Shown in pieces: positions 7,498 to 15,895 of a stretch of 64,000 bases of DNA. Every line of letters begins with the position of its first letter. The first letter of the stretch is position 1. Below the pieces are notes generated by a model, which worked only from the letters and a program-made list of their open reading frames with translations, had not been told where the DNA came from and ran no database searches. The stretch comes from an uncultured Acidobacteriia bacterium (GTDB taxonomy: Bacteria; Acidobacteriota; Terriglobia; Bryobacterales; Bryobacteraceae), in the NCBI GenBank assembly GCA_903851195.1, contig CAINNJ010000055.1, forward strand, positions 156,557 through 220,556, read 5' to 3'. The position numbers were made by a program, and so were the translations under genes.

Positions 7498-9330
7498 TCA
7501 GTGATTGGTATAGACGGTCTTGCCGCCGCTGCCGGCGACGGGATGGAGCGCCTGCGCGCCGACTAAATCGGTGAGGTGTTGCCGCTTTTCGTCTTCGGAA
7601 GCCACATACCAGCGGTCGGGGGAGTTCCAGCGTTCCACGAATCCGGCGTCCCCGATGAAGACAGGCGGGGCGCCGGGGGCGTAGGAACCGTACTCGAGGT
7701 TGTTTTTGCGGCCGTTCAGGATCAGGGCCGAGCGGTTGGTGTAAAAGAAGAGCCCCGACATCTCGTAGTAGGGATCGTCGACGATCAGCCCGCCGGCGGG
7801 CGCCTGGTTGAGCGCCTGAGCGAGGGGGTAAGAGCCGAGGTAGGGGTCGAAGGCGATCAGGGCGACGCGGGCAGCCTGGAAAAAGAGAACCATCATCACG
7901 GCGAGAGACAGGGCGGCGCGGCGGCCGCGGAAGGCGAAGGTTCCAACGGCGCCGACCAGCATCGCGAGGCCGGCGATGGCGAGGGGCAACCGAAGATAGG
8001 CGAAAGACCGCACGGTGAGGTCGCCCATGTGGCCGAGCGAGAGGGTGTAGGCGCCGGGGTTGCGAGTGAGCGCGGTGGAGATATCGCCGGGAGTGGGATA
8101 GCCCCAACTGGCCACGAGCAGGCCCACGATGACCACGAAGGCGATGGCGGCGATGGCACCGGCGGAGCGGATACACCAGTTCCAGGCGCGCTCGCCCGAT
8201 TCCGCCATGGCGCTGCCGAGCAGTATGGCGAAGGCCGGGTAGGCGGGCATCGAGTAGTATTCCTGGGTGGTGGACAGGGCGAAGAAACCCATCACCATGC
8301 CGATCCAGCAGAGGGCCAGGAGGCGCATCCGCGAGGCACGGTCGGGCTGGCGGTAGCGGAGTCCGGCGGCGCGAAAGAAAAAGGCGCTGAACGGGAAGAA
8401 CCACGCGAGATGGAAGAGCCAGAAGAGCGAGCGCGGCACGGTGTCGTAGTCGCGGGGGTAGCGCAGGTTCAGGAAGCGGAGGATGTGCTCGTTGAAGAAG
8501 TAGAACCAGAAGAATCCGCGGTAGGATCCGGATTCGCTGTGCATGGTGAAGTCGAAGTAAGGCGGATTGCGGAGGGTCGCCAGCACATGCCAGGGGGCGG
8601 CGATCAGCAGCATCACGCCGATGCCGGGCAGGATGCGGAGGCGGCTCCAGGCCGCGCGCTTCTTCCAGAGTCCGCTGAATAGTAAGTAAAAGAAAGCCGC
8701 GCCGAGGGGGAACACGGCGGCGATCAGGCCTTTGAGCAGCATGCCGACGCCGATGCCGGCCCAGGCGGCGAGCGCCCAGCGGGAGGCGTGCGCTTCGTCC
8801 GGTTCAATGGCCCGGAAGAAGGCCCAGAGCGTGAAGGCGATGGCCAGAGTCAGAACGACATCCGGAATCAGGATGCGCGTGAAAAGCCAGAGGCCCAGAC
8901 AGGTGGTGAGACTCAGGCCCGCGTAAAAGCCGGTTTTCGGGCCCATGGCCCAGCCGGCCATGCGGGTCACGAGCCAGCAGAGCAGGATGGTGGAGAAGGC
9001 GATGGGAAGGCGGGCGGCCCAGTCGTGTTCGCCGAAGATGGCCATGGAGACGGCCATCATCCAGTATTTCAGCGGCGACTTTTCCAGGTATTTGACGCCG
9101 TCGAGCTGCGCGGAAACCCAGTCGCCGGAGTGCAGCATGTTCCGGGCGATCTGGCCCTGCACGGCGTCCACGTCGTCCATCAGCCGGGGCGGGCTGATGA
9201 CGGAAGTCAGGCAGATGATGAGGGCGAAAACAAGAACGATCAGCTCGCCGCGGCGAAAACTGCCGGTCCACTGAAGCTCTCCCGGTCCCCGGCTGGCGTC
9301 AGGCTCGCGGGCGTCACTTCGATGTTCCAT
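7498..9330 (-). CDS. Membrane glycosyltransferase, GT39/ArnT-PMT type
   Basis: About 610 aa with many hydrophobic segments. A TM helix (LIVLVFALIICLTSVISPP) is followed by the DDVDAVQGQIARNML loop, where acidic residues after TM1 form the catalytic site of GT-C enzymes, and KYLEKSPLKYWMMA, a typical ArnT/PMT_2 motif. It uses lipid-linked sugars on the periplasmic face. The C-terminal soluble part contains SEDEKRQHLTDLVGAQAL. In-frame ATGs at 9366 and 9330 both lie inside the 3' end of asnB, and no start exists after the asnB stop before TM1. The two genes therefore overlap by at least 91 bp, unusually long. Confidence 0.88.
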   Translation of the reverse strand: MEHRSDAREPDASRGPGELQWTGSFRRGELIVLVFALIICLTSVISPPRLMDDVDAVQGQIARNMLHSGDWVSAQLDGVKYLEKSPLKYWMMAVSMAIFGEHDWAARLPIAFSTILLCWLVTRMAGWAMGPKTGFYAGLSLTTCLGLWLFTRILIPDVVLTLAIAFTLWAFFRAIEPDEAHASRWALAAWAGIGVGMLLKGLIAAVFPLGAAFFYLLFSGLWKKRAAWSRLRILPGIGVMLLIAAPWHVLATLRNPPYFDFTMHSESGSYRGFFWFYFFNEHILRFLNLRYPRDYDTVPRSLFWLFHLAWFFPFSAFFFRAAGLRYRQPDRASRMRLLALCWIGMVMGFFALSTTQEYYSMPAYPAFAILLGSAMAESGERAWNWCIRSAGAIAAIAFVVIVGLLVASWGYPTPGDISTALTRNPGAYTLSLGHMGDLTVRSFAYLRLPLAIAGLAMLVGAVGTFAFRGRRAALSLAVMMVLFFQAARVALIAFDPYLGSYPLAQALNQAPAGGLIVDDPYYEMSGLFFYTNRSALILNGRKNNLEYGSYAPGAPPVFIGDAGFVERWNSPDRWYVASEDEKRQHLTDLVGAQALHPVAGSGGKTVYTNH

Positions 9331-11183
9331 CTTTTCAGCCAAAGGAAGAGTGTCAGGAGACCCCATAGATGATAGCCGGCGTTGATGCGCTTATCCGTAT
9401 GATTCTTAATCAGCGATTCGGTTGCGTGGAGATCGAAGATGCCGGCCTGGCGAATAGCATCGGAACTTACTGTGTCGCGCAGAAGGCCGAGCAGGGGTCC
9501 GCGGAACCATTCATGGGCGGGGATGTCGAGGCCGCGTTTCTTCCGGTTCAGGATGGAATCCGGGAGTTTGTTTTCCATCACCTTCTTCAGGATGAGCTTC
9601 TGTTCCGAGCCGCGGATCTTGAAGCGTTCGGGAAGGCGGGCGGCGAATTCGACGATGCGGTGATCGAGCAGCGGCGGGCGGACTTCGAGGGAGTGCGCCA
9701 TGCTCATGCGGTCGACCTTATAGAGCAGATTGTCCTGCAGGTAATAGCGCTGGTCGAGCAGCATGAAGCGGTTCAGAAAGCCGACATCGCCGGCGTGCGG
9801 AAGACCTTCATAGAGCGCGCGGGGATGATGGCCGTTCGAGTTCGGCAGCAGCGCCAGCTTTTGCTGTTGGGAGAACGCCCCGTTCCAGAAAAGGTGGGCT
9901 TCGTCGGGGTGCAGGAGAGAACCTTCGAGCCAGCGCTTGAGTTTGTACTCGAAACCGATTTTTTGGTCGGAGACGGGAAGCACGGAATGGGCGGTTCGCA
10001 GCGCCGCGCGGCGCAGGATGCCGGGAACTTTGCGCAGGGGCCGGGCGAGCTGGTCGGCGCGATAGGTGAGATAGCCGCCGAAGAGTTCGTCGCCGCCTTC
10101 GCCGGAGAGCGCCACGGTGACATGCCGGCGGCTCATTTTCGAGAGAAACCAGACGGGCAGCGCGCCCGCGTCCGCGCCTGGTTCGTCCGAGTACCAGGCG
10201 AAATCTTCAATGGCGGAGGCGACTTCGGAGGCGCGGTTCAGTTCGAATTCGTGGTGGTCGGTGCCGTACCGCTTCGCGACATCGCGGAAGTAGACGCTTT
10301 CGTCGCAGCTCTTGTTTTCAAAAGAGATGGAGAAGGTCTTGAGCGGGCGCGCGCCGAGTTCGGCGGCGTAGTGGAGCAGGGTGGAGGAATCGAGTCCGCC
10401 GCTGGCCCAGATGCCGAGAGGAACATCGCTGACGAGGTTCTCGCGGACGGCGTCGCGCAGCAGGCCGTCGAGTTCCGCGACGGCGGCGGCTTCGCTCATG
10501 CGCGGGTCCGGCGCGGAGTCGATTTTCCAGTAGCAGGTGAGCGTTTCCCGACCATCGCGCCATTCGAGGAAGTGGCCGGAGGGCAGCTTTTCAATGCCTT
10601 CGACCAGGGTGCGCGGGCTGGGGACGTAGTTGAGCGAAAGGAAGTCCTGCAGGGCGGCGTGGTCGAGACGGCGGGTGACGCGGGGGTGAGCGAAGATGGC
10701 TTTGAGTTCCGATCCGAAGATGATGTCGCGGCCGGTGCGGCGGAGGTAAAGGGGCTTGATGCCCATGCGGTCCCGCGCGAGGACGAGGCGCTTATCGGGG
10801 CCGGACCAGATGGCGAGCGCGTACATGCCGCGGAAGCGCCGGAAGCAGTCGGTATCCCATTCGAGGAAGGCACGGAGGGCAACTTCCGTATCGCAGGAGG
10901 AGCGGAAGCGGTGTCCGCGGGCTTCCAGTTCCCGGCGCAGCTCCAGGAAGTTGTAGATTTCGCCGTTGTAGACGATGGCGGTCTGCCCGTCGTCGGACCG
11001 GACCGGCTGTTCGCCGCCGTCGAGATCGATGACCTGGAGGCGGACGGCGCCCAGCGCGATGTCGGGGGTGGAAAAAGTGCCCTGCTGATCGGGGCCGCGA
11101 TGCGCGATGGAGTCGGTCATCCGGTGGATGACGGATTCATCTACAGTTCTGCAAGTCTGCGTATATCCGGCAATGCCGCACAT
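9240..11183 (-). CDS. asnB: Asparagine synthetase (glutamine-hydrolysing) / amidotransferase
   Basis: 647 aa, full length for AsnB. The N-terminal nucleophile Cys2 (MCGIAGYTQ) and HRGPDQQG, VYNGEIYNF form the class II glutaminase domain. The synthetase half has the PP-loop-type IWASGGLDSSTLLHYA, HHEFELNRASE and LSGEGGDELFGGY, so both active sites look intact. It transfers glutamine-derived ammonia to a carboxylate with ATP. In polysaccharide loci such genes often amidate sugar acids rather than make free asparagine, and the glycosyltransferase neighbours favour this here. The leader has GAGGG nine bases before ATG. A promoter is visible at 11249-11277. Confidence 0.93.
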   Translation of the reverse strand: MCGIAGYTQTCRTVDESVIHRMTDSIAHRGPDQQGTFSTPDIALGAVRLQVIDLDGGEQPVRSDDGQTAIVYNGEIYNFLELRRELEARGHRFRSSCDTEVALRAFLEWDTDCFRRFRGMYALAIWSGPDKRLVLARDRMGIKPLYLRRTGRDIIFGSELKAIFAHPRVTRRLDHAALQDFLSLNYVPSPRTLVEGIEKLPSGHFLEWRDGRETLTCYWKIDSAPDPRMSEAAAVAELDGLLRDAVRENLVSDVPLGIWASGGLDSSTLLHYAAELGARPLKTFSISFENKSCDESVYFRDVAKRYGTDHHEFELNRASEVASAIEDFAWYSDEPGADAGALPVWFLSKMSRRHVTVALSGEGGDELFGGYLTYRADQLARPLRKVPGILRRAALRTAHSVLPVSDQKIGFEYKLKRWLEGSLLHPDEAHLFWNGAFSQQQKLALLPNSNGHHPRALYEGLPHAGDVGFLNRFMLLDQRYYLQDNLLYKVDRMSMAHSLEVRPPLLDHRIVEFAARLPERFKIRGSEQKLILKKVMENKLPDSILNRKKRGLDIPAHEWFRGPLLGLLRDTVSSDAIRQAGIFDLHATESLIKNHTDKRINAGYHLWGLLTLFLWLKRWNIEVTPASLTPAGDRESFSGPAVFAAAS

Positions 11184-11248
11184 GAAGTTTTCACCCTCGA
11201 GCTCCGGATCCCCACCCGGAGGTTCCCGCCTTAGCGAGAGATAAACAA

Positions 11249-11277
11249 ACTATAACGTTTTGATGCGAGGCGTGCAA
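11249..11277 (-). promoter_or_regulatory. Predicted sigma-70-type promoter of asnB and the glycan cluster
   Basis: On the minus strand a -35 TTGCAC (11277-11272) and a -10 TATAGT (11254-11249) are separated by exactly 17 bases. Transcription would start near 11242, giving a leader of about 59 bases before the asnB ATG. It lies in the 303-base gap 11184-11486, the AT-richest stretch in this part. The rest of that gap holds no ORF I can support, apart from the terminator at 11417-11454. Confidence 0.6.
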
Positions 11278-11416
11278 TATTTCATACAAAAAGATGGACT
11301 GCGACCGTAACTTTTCTCGTTTCGCAGTGTTGGGGGTGCCTCGAACCGAACAGCTTTTCTACAGGATAGTCATGTTTCGCGAGTGTGACAGGGTAGATTG
11401 AGGAATTTTAAGGGGC

Positions 11417-11454
11417 AAAAAACGGCGGGGGACAGATGGAACTGTCCCCCGCCG
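11417..11454 (-). terminator. Intrinsic terminator
   Basis: A perfect 13-bp stem (CGGCGGGGGACAG with CTGTCCCCCGCCG, arms 11423-11435 and 11442-11454) with a 6-base loop. On the minus strand it is followed by six T residues (11422-11417). It lies 33 bases after the stop of the Gly-rich protein gene and ends that transcript. This is the clearest rho-independent terminator in the window. Confidence 0.9.
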
Positions 11455-11486
11455 GGAAGAATCGACCTGAAGTCGGGAAAAGCGGA

Positions 11487-12776
11487 TTAGTTTCCGCCGC
11501 CGCCTTCACCACCGCCGCCGCCCATGTTCCAGCTGCCGGCGAGGGGATCGGCGCCGTTGCTGGGAGCCGCGCGGAGGATCGGTTCGACGCCGGCGACCAG
11601 TGCGGTCGCGGTGAGTTTGGCGGCGTCGTTTCCGGTGGCTCCGGTAACGATGATGGAGTCGCCCGCTTTCAGTTCGGCGAGGGTAATGGAGGGCTGCTGT
11701 TCGATGATGCGGCCGATATCCATGCCGCCCCGTCCGCGACCGCCACCGAAGCCGCCGCGTCCGCCGCCCGGTCCACCGGGTCCGCCAGGTCCGCCCGCGC
11801 CAGGCGCACCCGGCGCATTGGCGGGCATGCCGGGAGCGATTCCCGCGTTACCGCCCGGCGCCGGAGGTCCGCCAGGACCACCCGGACCGCCGGGTCCGCG
11901 ACCGCCGCCCGCGCCGCCGCGACCGCCGCGAGCCTGCTGGTAGGAAGGGTTCAACTGCATGGCGACCATCAAAGCCGCCTGATCGGAGAATTTCTTGAGC
12001 GAGGTGTCGGCGCGAAGGGCGATAACGACGGGCTTCTTCGAGGCGGTTTCCGTGCCGCTGATCTGGTTCGCGGCGGTGTCGATCGATTTGACCTGCACGC
12101 CGATCGTCTTGAATGAGCCGAAGCCGATGCTGTCCGCCTTGATCTCGCTCAGGTCGGCGTTCTTCTGGCCGAGGACGCGAAGCTGGTCGCCGGTCTTGAT
12201 CTGCTCCAGTTTGCCCGGTTCGTACTTGCCGGAGTCGGGGTTGTAGCGCTGGTAGTCCACCTTGCCCGCGATGTTGAGAGCAACTTCTTTCGGGGTGGGG
12301 CTGCCGGGGACTTTGGTGGTGAACTTCAACTGTTTGGCGCCGGCATCGACGGAAGTGACCAGGCCGGTGGTGGCGTTCTTCCACTCTTCCTGCGTCTTCT
12401 GGATGCGCTGGGCGATGTCGGACTGTTTCGTGAAGATGATGGTGCGGGCAGGCTTGCCGGTGGGATCCGCAGTCAGCACGCGGGCAATCACTTTGTCGCC
12501 GGCTTCAATGTCTTTGGATTCGGCCGGGGTGGCCTTTTTGACGTCGGTTTCGCCGGCGGGGATGCGCATGAAAGAGGTGCGCTCGTCAAATTTAACGGTG
12601 GTGTCCTCGCCTTTATCGGACTTCACCGAGACGACCTTGGCGGCCGCGTCTGCCTTGGTTACGGTGCCGCTCACGCTGACGTAGGGCGATGCTTTGGCCG
12701 CCGCGGCATCCTGGGCCGAAAGTGGAGCGACGGCTCCCAGCAGCGATACGAAAACCGAAAAGACAACTCTTCTCAT
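11487..12776 (-). CDS. Secreted repeat protein with a Gly/Pro/Arg-rich collagen-like insert (DUF5666-like beta domains)
   Basis: 429 aa. Signal peptide MRRVVFSVFVSLLGAVAPLSA, then at least three similar beta-type modules with the pattern SVSGTVTKADAAAKVVSVKS, ATTGLVTSVDAGAKQLKFTT and GVQVKSIDTAANQISGTETA. These resemble the OB-like repeats of DUF5666 proteins. About residues 285-360 are almost only Gly, Pro, Ala and Arg (GGPGGPGG runs), followed by a last module (ELKAGDSIIVTGATG) and a Gly-rich tail. Probably a periplasmic or surface protein. The ATG at 12776 is chosen because it begins the signal peptide. There is no Shine-Dalgarno, and a possible promoter sits immediately upstream. Function unknown. 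Confidence 0.85.
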   Translation of the reverse strand: MRRVVFSVFVSLLGAVAPLSAQDAAAAKASPYVSVSGTVTKADAAAKVVSVKSDKGEDTTVKFDERTSFMRIPAGETDVKKATPAESKDIEAGDKVIARVLTADPTGKPARTIIFTKQSDIAQRIQKTQEEWKNATTGLVTSVDAGAKQLKFTTKVPGSPTPKEVALNIAGKVDYQRYNPDSGKYEPGKLEQIKTGDQLRVLGQKNADLSEIKADSIGFGSFKTIGVQVKSIDTAANQISGTETASKKPVVIALRADTSLKKFSDQAALMVAMQLNPSYQQARGGRGGAGGGRGPGGPGGPGGPPAPGGNAGIAPGMPANAPGAPGAGGPGGPGGPGGGRGGFGGGRGRGGMDIGRIIEQQPSITLAELKAGDSIIVTGATGNDAAKLTATALVAGVEPILRAAPSNGADPLAGSWNMGGGGGEGGGGN

Positions 12777-12782
12777 ATTGCC

Positions 12783-12812
12783 AGTATGGCGGGAAAATAC
12801 CCCGAAATGTAA
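12783..12812 (-). promoter_or_regulatory. Possible promoter for a leaderless transcript of the Gly-rich protein gene
   Basis: On the minus strand TTACAT (12812-12807) and CATACT (12788-12783) are 18 bases apart. Transcription would begin about 7 bases downstream, on or next to the ATG at 12776, consistent with the lack of a Shine-Dalgarno. Weak evidence: both hexamers deviate from consensus. Confidence 0.3.
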
Positions 12813-12853
12813 CCGCATCCCGGCCGGCGAGGGTAATTAAAGGTAAAGGGCGG

Positions 12854-13114
12854 TCAGGACGCGGTGGGGCGCGCCGAGTGGCGCCACGGACCGGGGGAGG
12901 TGACCGGCACGGGATCCCGGCGCAGCTGTCGCAGGCGGTCCAGACTGGCGCGAGCGTCTCTCTCCGCGTGGTGGCGCGTGGAGGTTTCCATGGCGATGCA
13001 AGCCCACAGAAGAAGAACCGCGACCGTCATGGCTCGCAGGCCGGTTTTGGTGATTCCGAAAAGTCGCACCGTTTCTGTACCCTGGCCGCAGTAGCGGCAG
13101 CAGCGGTGAAGCAA
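12854..13114 (-). CDS. Small single-pass membrane protein, unknown function
   Basis: 86 aa from a TTG at 13114; the same frame stays open upstream to a stop near 13158. It has a Cys cluster (CCRYCGQG), then TETVRLFGITKTGLRA, one hydrophobic helix (AMTVAVLLLWACIAME) and a basic, charged tail (TSTRHHAERDARASLDRL). The composition looks like a real protein and not a shadow: it has an amphipathic N-terminal part and a clean TM segment. No Shine-Dalgarno is visible. The frame upstream of TTG also reads plausibly (FFGLQRLARR), so the true start may be CTG at 13126 or a rare codon. Competing ORFs on the other strand are less protein-like. Confidence 0.45.
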   Translation of the reverse strand: MLHRCCRYCGQGTETVRLFGITKTGLRAMTVAVLLLWACIAMETSTRHHAERDARASLDRLRQLRRDPVPVTSPGPWRHSARPTAS

Positions 13115-13290
13115 TCGGCGTGCCAGGCGCTGAAGGCCGAAAAACCGAAGCCATTCTCAGCTCACTCGGGTGCTCACTCGGGCACACACCGGCACGGCTG
13201 TGCCGTCGTGGCACAGTTCACGGGATCTTAATGGTCTAACCCTTGATTTTCAACACAGGAAGCGTCATATCTGATGCAGGGAGAGTTTTT

Positions 13291-13533
13291 ATGAGAAGGA
13301 TCATGCTTGTTGTTTCGTTGCTTGGATTTACGGCAACTTCGACGGCTGCGGCGGTCCTGCCGTTTCCCTGGGCAAAGGCACGTCCGAAGGTGGCGTCGGA
13401 AATGAAGCCGAAGCGGGTGGCTTATCACGGCAGTCCGGGGTTCTCGTCGGCCGGGCGATTACGCTTTCCGGGTTCGGGGCAGGTACCATCCGGTGCCGCC
13501 GGGAAATCCCGCGGAAGAAGAGCGGACCGGTAA
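13291..13533 (+). CDS. Small secreted basic protein, unknown
   Basis: 80 aa with an apparent signal peptide (MRRIMLVVSLLGFTATSTAAA) and a short mature chain of about 59 residues, rich in Lys, Arg, Pro, Gly and Ser. A GGGAGAG Shine-Dalgarno lies about 8 bases before the ATG. A loose TTGATT/ATATCT pair at 13243-13272 could be a promoter. No family recognised. The mature part has few hydrophobic residues and could be partly out of frame, so the gene might be decayed. Confidence 0.4.
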   Translation: MRRIMLVVSLLGFTATSTAAAVLPFPWAKARPKVASEMKPKRVAYHGSPGFSSAGRLRFPGSGQVPSGAAGKSRGRRADR

Positions 13534-13558
13534 GCGGCGGCCGACAGAGGCCTGAATG

Positions 13559-13583
13559 CACCACGTGGTGGTTGAAAACCACC
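13559..13583. repeat. Overlapping palindrome and hairpin in a gene-free stretch
   Basis: The 12-bp palindrome CACCACGTGGTG (13559-13570) overlaps a hairpin with arms GGTGGTT and AACCACC (13567-13573 and 13577-13583) and loop GAA. The two folds are mutually exclusive. They lie in the 218-base gap between the small secreted protein and the HlyD gene, in which I see no other feature. Could be a weak terminator or a regulatory site. Confidence 0.4.
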
Positions 13584-13751
13584 GGGGTCGGTTTTCATGT
13601 TGTTTTCCTGCGCCGCGTCCCGAAGCACTGTTCACAACCGGACACTTCTTTCCCATCGTCGGACAAAACGCGTCCGAAATCCTGCGGCTAAATCCTTTCA
13701 AATGAGTGGTTTGTGATTGGTGGCAGGGCTGCACCACACAATCCCGCAATC

Positions 13752-15038
13752 ATGGACGTACAACGCCAGGGTGTCAAGAAGCGCAAGGTAATCCGCCGGA
13801 CTATTTTCGGCGTTGTTCTGGTGGGCGCGCTGGCCGGCGCCGCCTACGGCGTGAAACAGCTGAAGCCGGCGCTGCCGAGCGTGGATGCGGGCACGGTCTG
13901 GCCCGACACGGTGAAGCGGGGGCCGATGCTGCGGCAGGTGCACGGGCTGGGGTCGCTGGTGCCGGAGGAGGTGGTGTGGATCTCCTCGGTGACGGATGGC
14001 CGGGTGGAGAAGATCTACATCCAGCCGGGCACGCTGGTGAAGCCGGACACGGTGATCATGCAACTCTCGAATCCCACGCTCACACAGGGCATGGTGGCGG
14101 CGGAGTTCGATCTGAAACAGGCCGAAGCGAATCTGCAGGATCTGAATGTCACGCTGCAAAGCACCACCTTCGATAAGCAGGCGGTGGCGGCGCAGGTGGC
14201 GAGCGACCTGAGCGACGCGAGGCTGGCGGCGGATCGCGATGCGCAGCTTTCGAAGCTTGGATTGATTCCGGAACTGGACGTGAAGCTGTCGCAGAGCAAG
14301 GCGAAGCAGCTGGAGTTTCGCAATCAGCTGGAAGAGAAGCGGCTGGGAATCATTCACCAGTCGGTTGAGGCGCAGTTGGCGGCGCAGAAGGTCAAGATCG
14401 ATCAGCTGAAGGCCGCGTACGCGCTGAAGCAGCAGCAGGTGGAGCAGTTGCGGGTGCGGGCCGGCGTGGCCGGGACGCTGCAGCAGCTAGGCAGCGCGAG
14501 CGCGGCGGGCGCGAACGGGCCGCCGCTCGAATCCGGCCAGAACGTGACGGCGGGCGCGATTCTGGCGAAGGTCGCGCAGCAGAACCGGCTGAAGGCGCAG
14601 GTGAAGATCACGGAGACCGAGGCGAAGGACATCGCGATCGGGCAGCCCGCGTCGATCGACACGCGCAACGGCATCATTCCGGGCAAGGTGATCCGCATCG
14701 ATCCTTCGGCGGTGAACGGGACCGTGCTGGTGGATGTGGCGCTGCAGGGCGCGCTGCCGGACGGGGCGCGGCCGGATCTGAGTGTCGACGGCACCATCGA
14801 TATCGAGCGTCTCAACGATGTGATGTATGTCGGCCGGCCAACGGTGGGCCAGCCGAACAGCACGGTCACGATGTTCCGCTACGACCCCGATGGAAAAACG
14901 GCCACGCGGACCACCGTGAAACTGGGGCGCGCCTCGGTCGGTTCCATCGAAGTGCTGAGCGGTTTGAAGGTGGGCGATAAGGTGATTCTGTCGGACATGA
15001 GCCAGCAGGATTCACACGACCGCATTCGTCTGAATTAA
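13752..15038 (+). CDS. HlyD/MacA-type periplasmic adaptor (membrane fusion protein)
   Basis: 428 aa. A cytoplasmic basic start (MDVQRQGVKKRKVIRR) and one TM anchor (TIFGVVLVGALAGAAYGV) are followed by a beta-barrel/lipoyl half (GRVEKIYIQPGTLVKPDTVI), a long coiled coil (about residues 120-230) and the returning lipoyl half (VRAGVAGTLQQLG, VTAGAILAKVAQQNRLK). This is the standard MFP layout that links an inner-membrane transporter to an outer-membrane channel. It is the first gene of the export operon and precedes an ABC ATPase and an FtsX-type permease, as in MacAB. No TolC-type gene is in the window. Confidence 0.9.
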   Translation: MDVQRQGVKKRKVIRRTIFGVVLVGALAGAAYGVKQLKPALPSVDAGTVWPDTVKRGPMLRQVHGLGSLVPEEVVWISSVTDGRVEKIYIQPGTLVKPDTVIMQLSNPTLTQGMVAAEFDLKQAEANLQDLNVTLQSTTFDKQAVAAQVASDLSDARLAADRDAQLSKLGLIPELDVKLSQSKAKQLEFRNQLEEKRLGIIHQSVEAQLAAQKVKIDQLKAAYALKQQQVEQLRVRAGVAGTLQQLGSASAAGANGPPLESGQNVTAGAILAKVAQQNRLKAQVKITETEAKDIAIGQPASIDTRNGIIPGKVIRIDPSAVNGTVLVDVALQGALPDGARPDLSVDGTIDIERLNDVMYVGRPTVGQPNSTVTMFRYDPDGKTATRTTVKLGRASVGSIEVLSGLKVGDKVILSDMSQQDSHDRIRLN

Positions 15039-15083
15039 GCGTTTTGTTTGCGAACGGATGGCGGGCCCGCACCGTCTGATACG

Positions 15084-15133
15084 GAATGGACGCATGGCGT
15101 CCGCAAGAGAATGGATGCATTGCGTCCGCAAGA
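15084..15133 (+). repeat. Two adjacent 25-bp direct repeats
   Basis: Two exactly adjacent 25-bp copies (15084-15108 and 15109-15133) differ at only two positions; the common core is GCGTCCGCAAGA. Each copy also contains a small dyad (GACGCATGGCGTC in the first). They fill the spacer between the adaptor gene and the ABC ATPase, ending 13 bases before the ATPase ATG and just before its AAGGAG ribosome site. Confidence 0.8.
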
Positions 15134-15146
15134 TAAGGAGAAATGA

Positions 15147-15869
15147 ATGGAAGCTTCCACGAACGGCCGCGACTCGCTGATCCATCTGGACGGAGTCACC
15201 AAGGTCTTTGTTACCGACGAGGTCGAGACGCACGCACTGGCGGGAATCCACCTGAATATCACGCGCGGTGAGTATGTTTCGATCACCGGGCCTTCCGGCT
15301 GCGGGAAGTCGACGCTGCTGGCGATTCTGGGGCTGCTCGATACGCCGAGCAATGGCTCTTACACGCTGAACAGCCAGGCGGTGGCGAATCTGAAAATGCA
15401 GGAGAGGGCTCGCATTCGCAATCGCGAGATCGGGTTCATTTTTCAGGCGTTCAATCTGATTGGCGATCTGAACGTTTACGAGAACGTGGAACTGCCGCTG
15501 ACATATCGCGGGATGCCTTCCTCGGAGCGGAAGAAGGCCGTGATGGAGGCGCTGGAGAAGGTCGGGATGTCGCATCGCGTGAAGCATTATCCGTCGCAGC
15601 TCTCGGGCGGTCAGCATCAGCGCGTGGCGGTGGCGCGGGCGCTGGCGGGAAGCCCTTCCGTGCTGCTGGCGGACGAGCCGACGGGGAACCTGGATTCGGT
15701 GAACGGCGAGGCCGTGATGGGGCTGCTGAAAGATCTGCACCGCAACGGGGCGACGATCGTGATGGTGACGCACGATCCGCGGTATGCGAGCTTCGCGGAC
15801 CACACGATCCACATGTTCGACGGCCGGATTGTGGAAGAGAGCGGCGGCGCGGGCGCGGCGATTCATTAG
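15147..15869 (+). CDS. ABC transporter ATPase, MacB/LolD type
   Basis: 240 aa. Walker A GPSGCGKST, Q-loop region FIFQAFNLIGDLNVYENVE, signature LSGGQHQRVAVARAL, Walker [13 protein letters not shown] and switch His in MVTHDPRYA are all intact. This is the group of ATPases (LolD, MacB-N, FtsE-like) that drive FtsX-type permeases. AAGGAG lies 7 bases before the ATG. Its partner is the ADOP permease that starts 26 bases downstream. Confidence 0.95.
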   Translation: MEASTNGRDSLIHLDGVTKVFVTDEVETHALAGIHLNITRGEYVSITGPSGCGKSTLLAILGLLDTPSNGSYTLNSQAVANLKMQERARIRNREIGFIFQAFNLIGDLNVYENVELPLTYRGMPSSERKKAVMEALEKVGMSHRVKHYPSQLSGGQHQRVAVARALAGSPSVLLADEPTGNLDSVNGEAVMGLLKDLHRNGATIVMVTHDPRYASFADHTIHMFDGRIVEESGGAGAAIH

Positions 15870-15895
15870 GCGTTGACGGACAGGCGTTGCCGAAA

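Noticed and set aside
12689..13231. 180-codon plus-strand ORF in the 12.7-13.2 kb region
   Set aside because: Overlaps the signal-peptide end of the Gly-rich protein gene and the small membrane protein on the other strand. Its composition is Arg/Gly/Ser-rich and frame-shadow-like.
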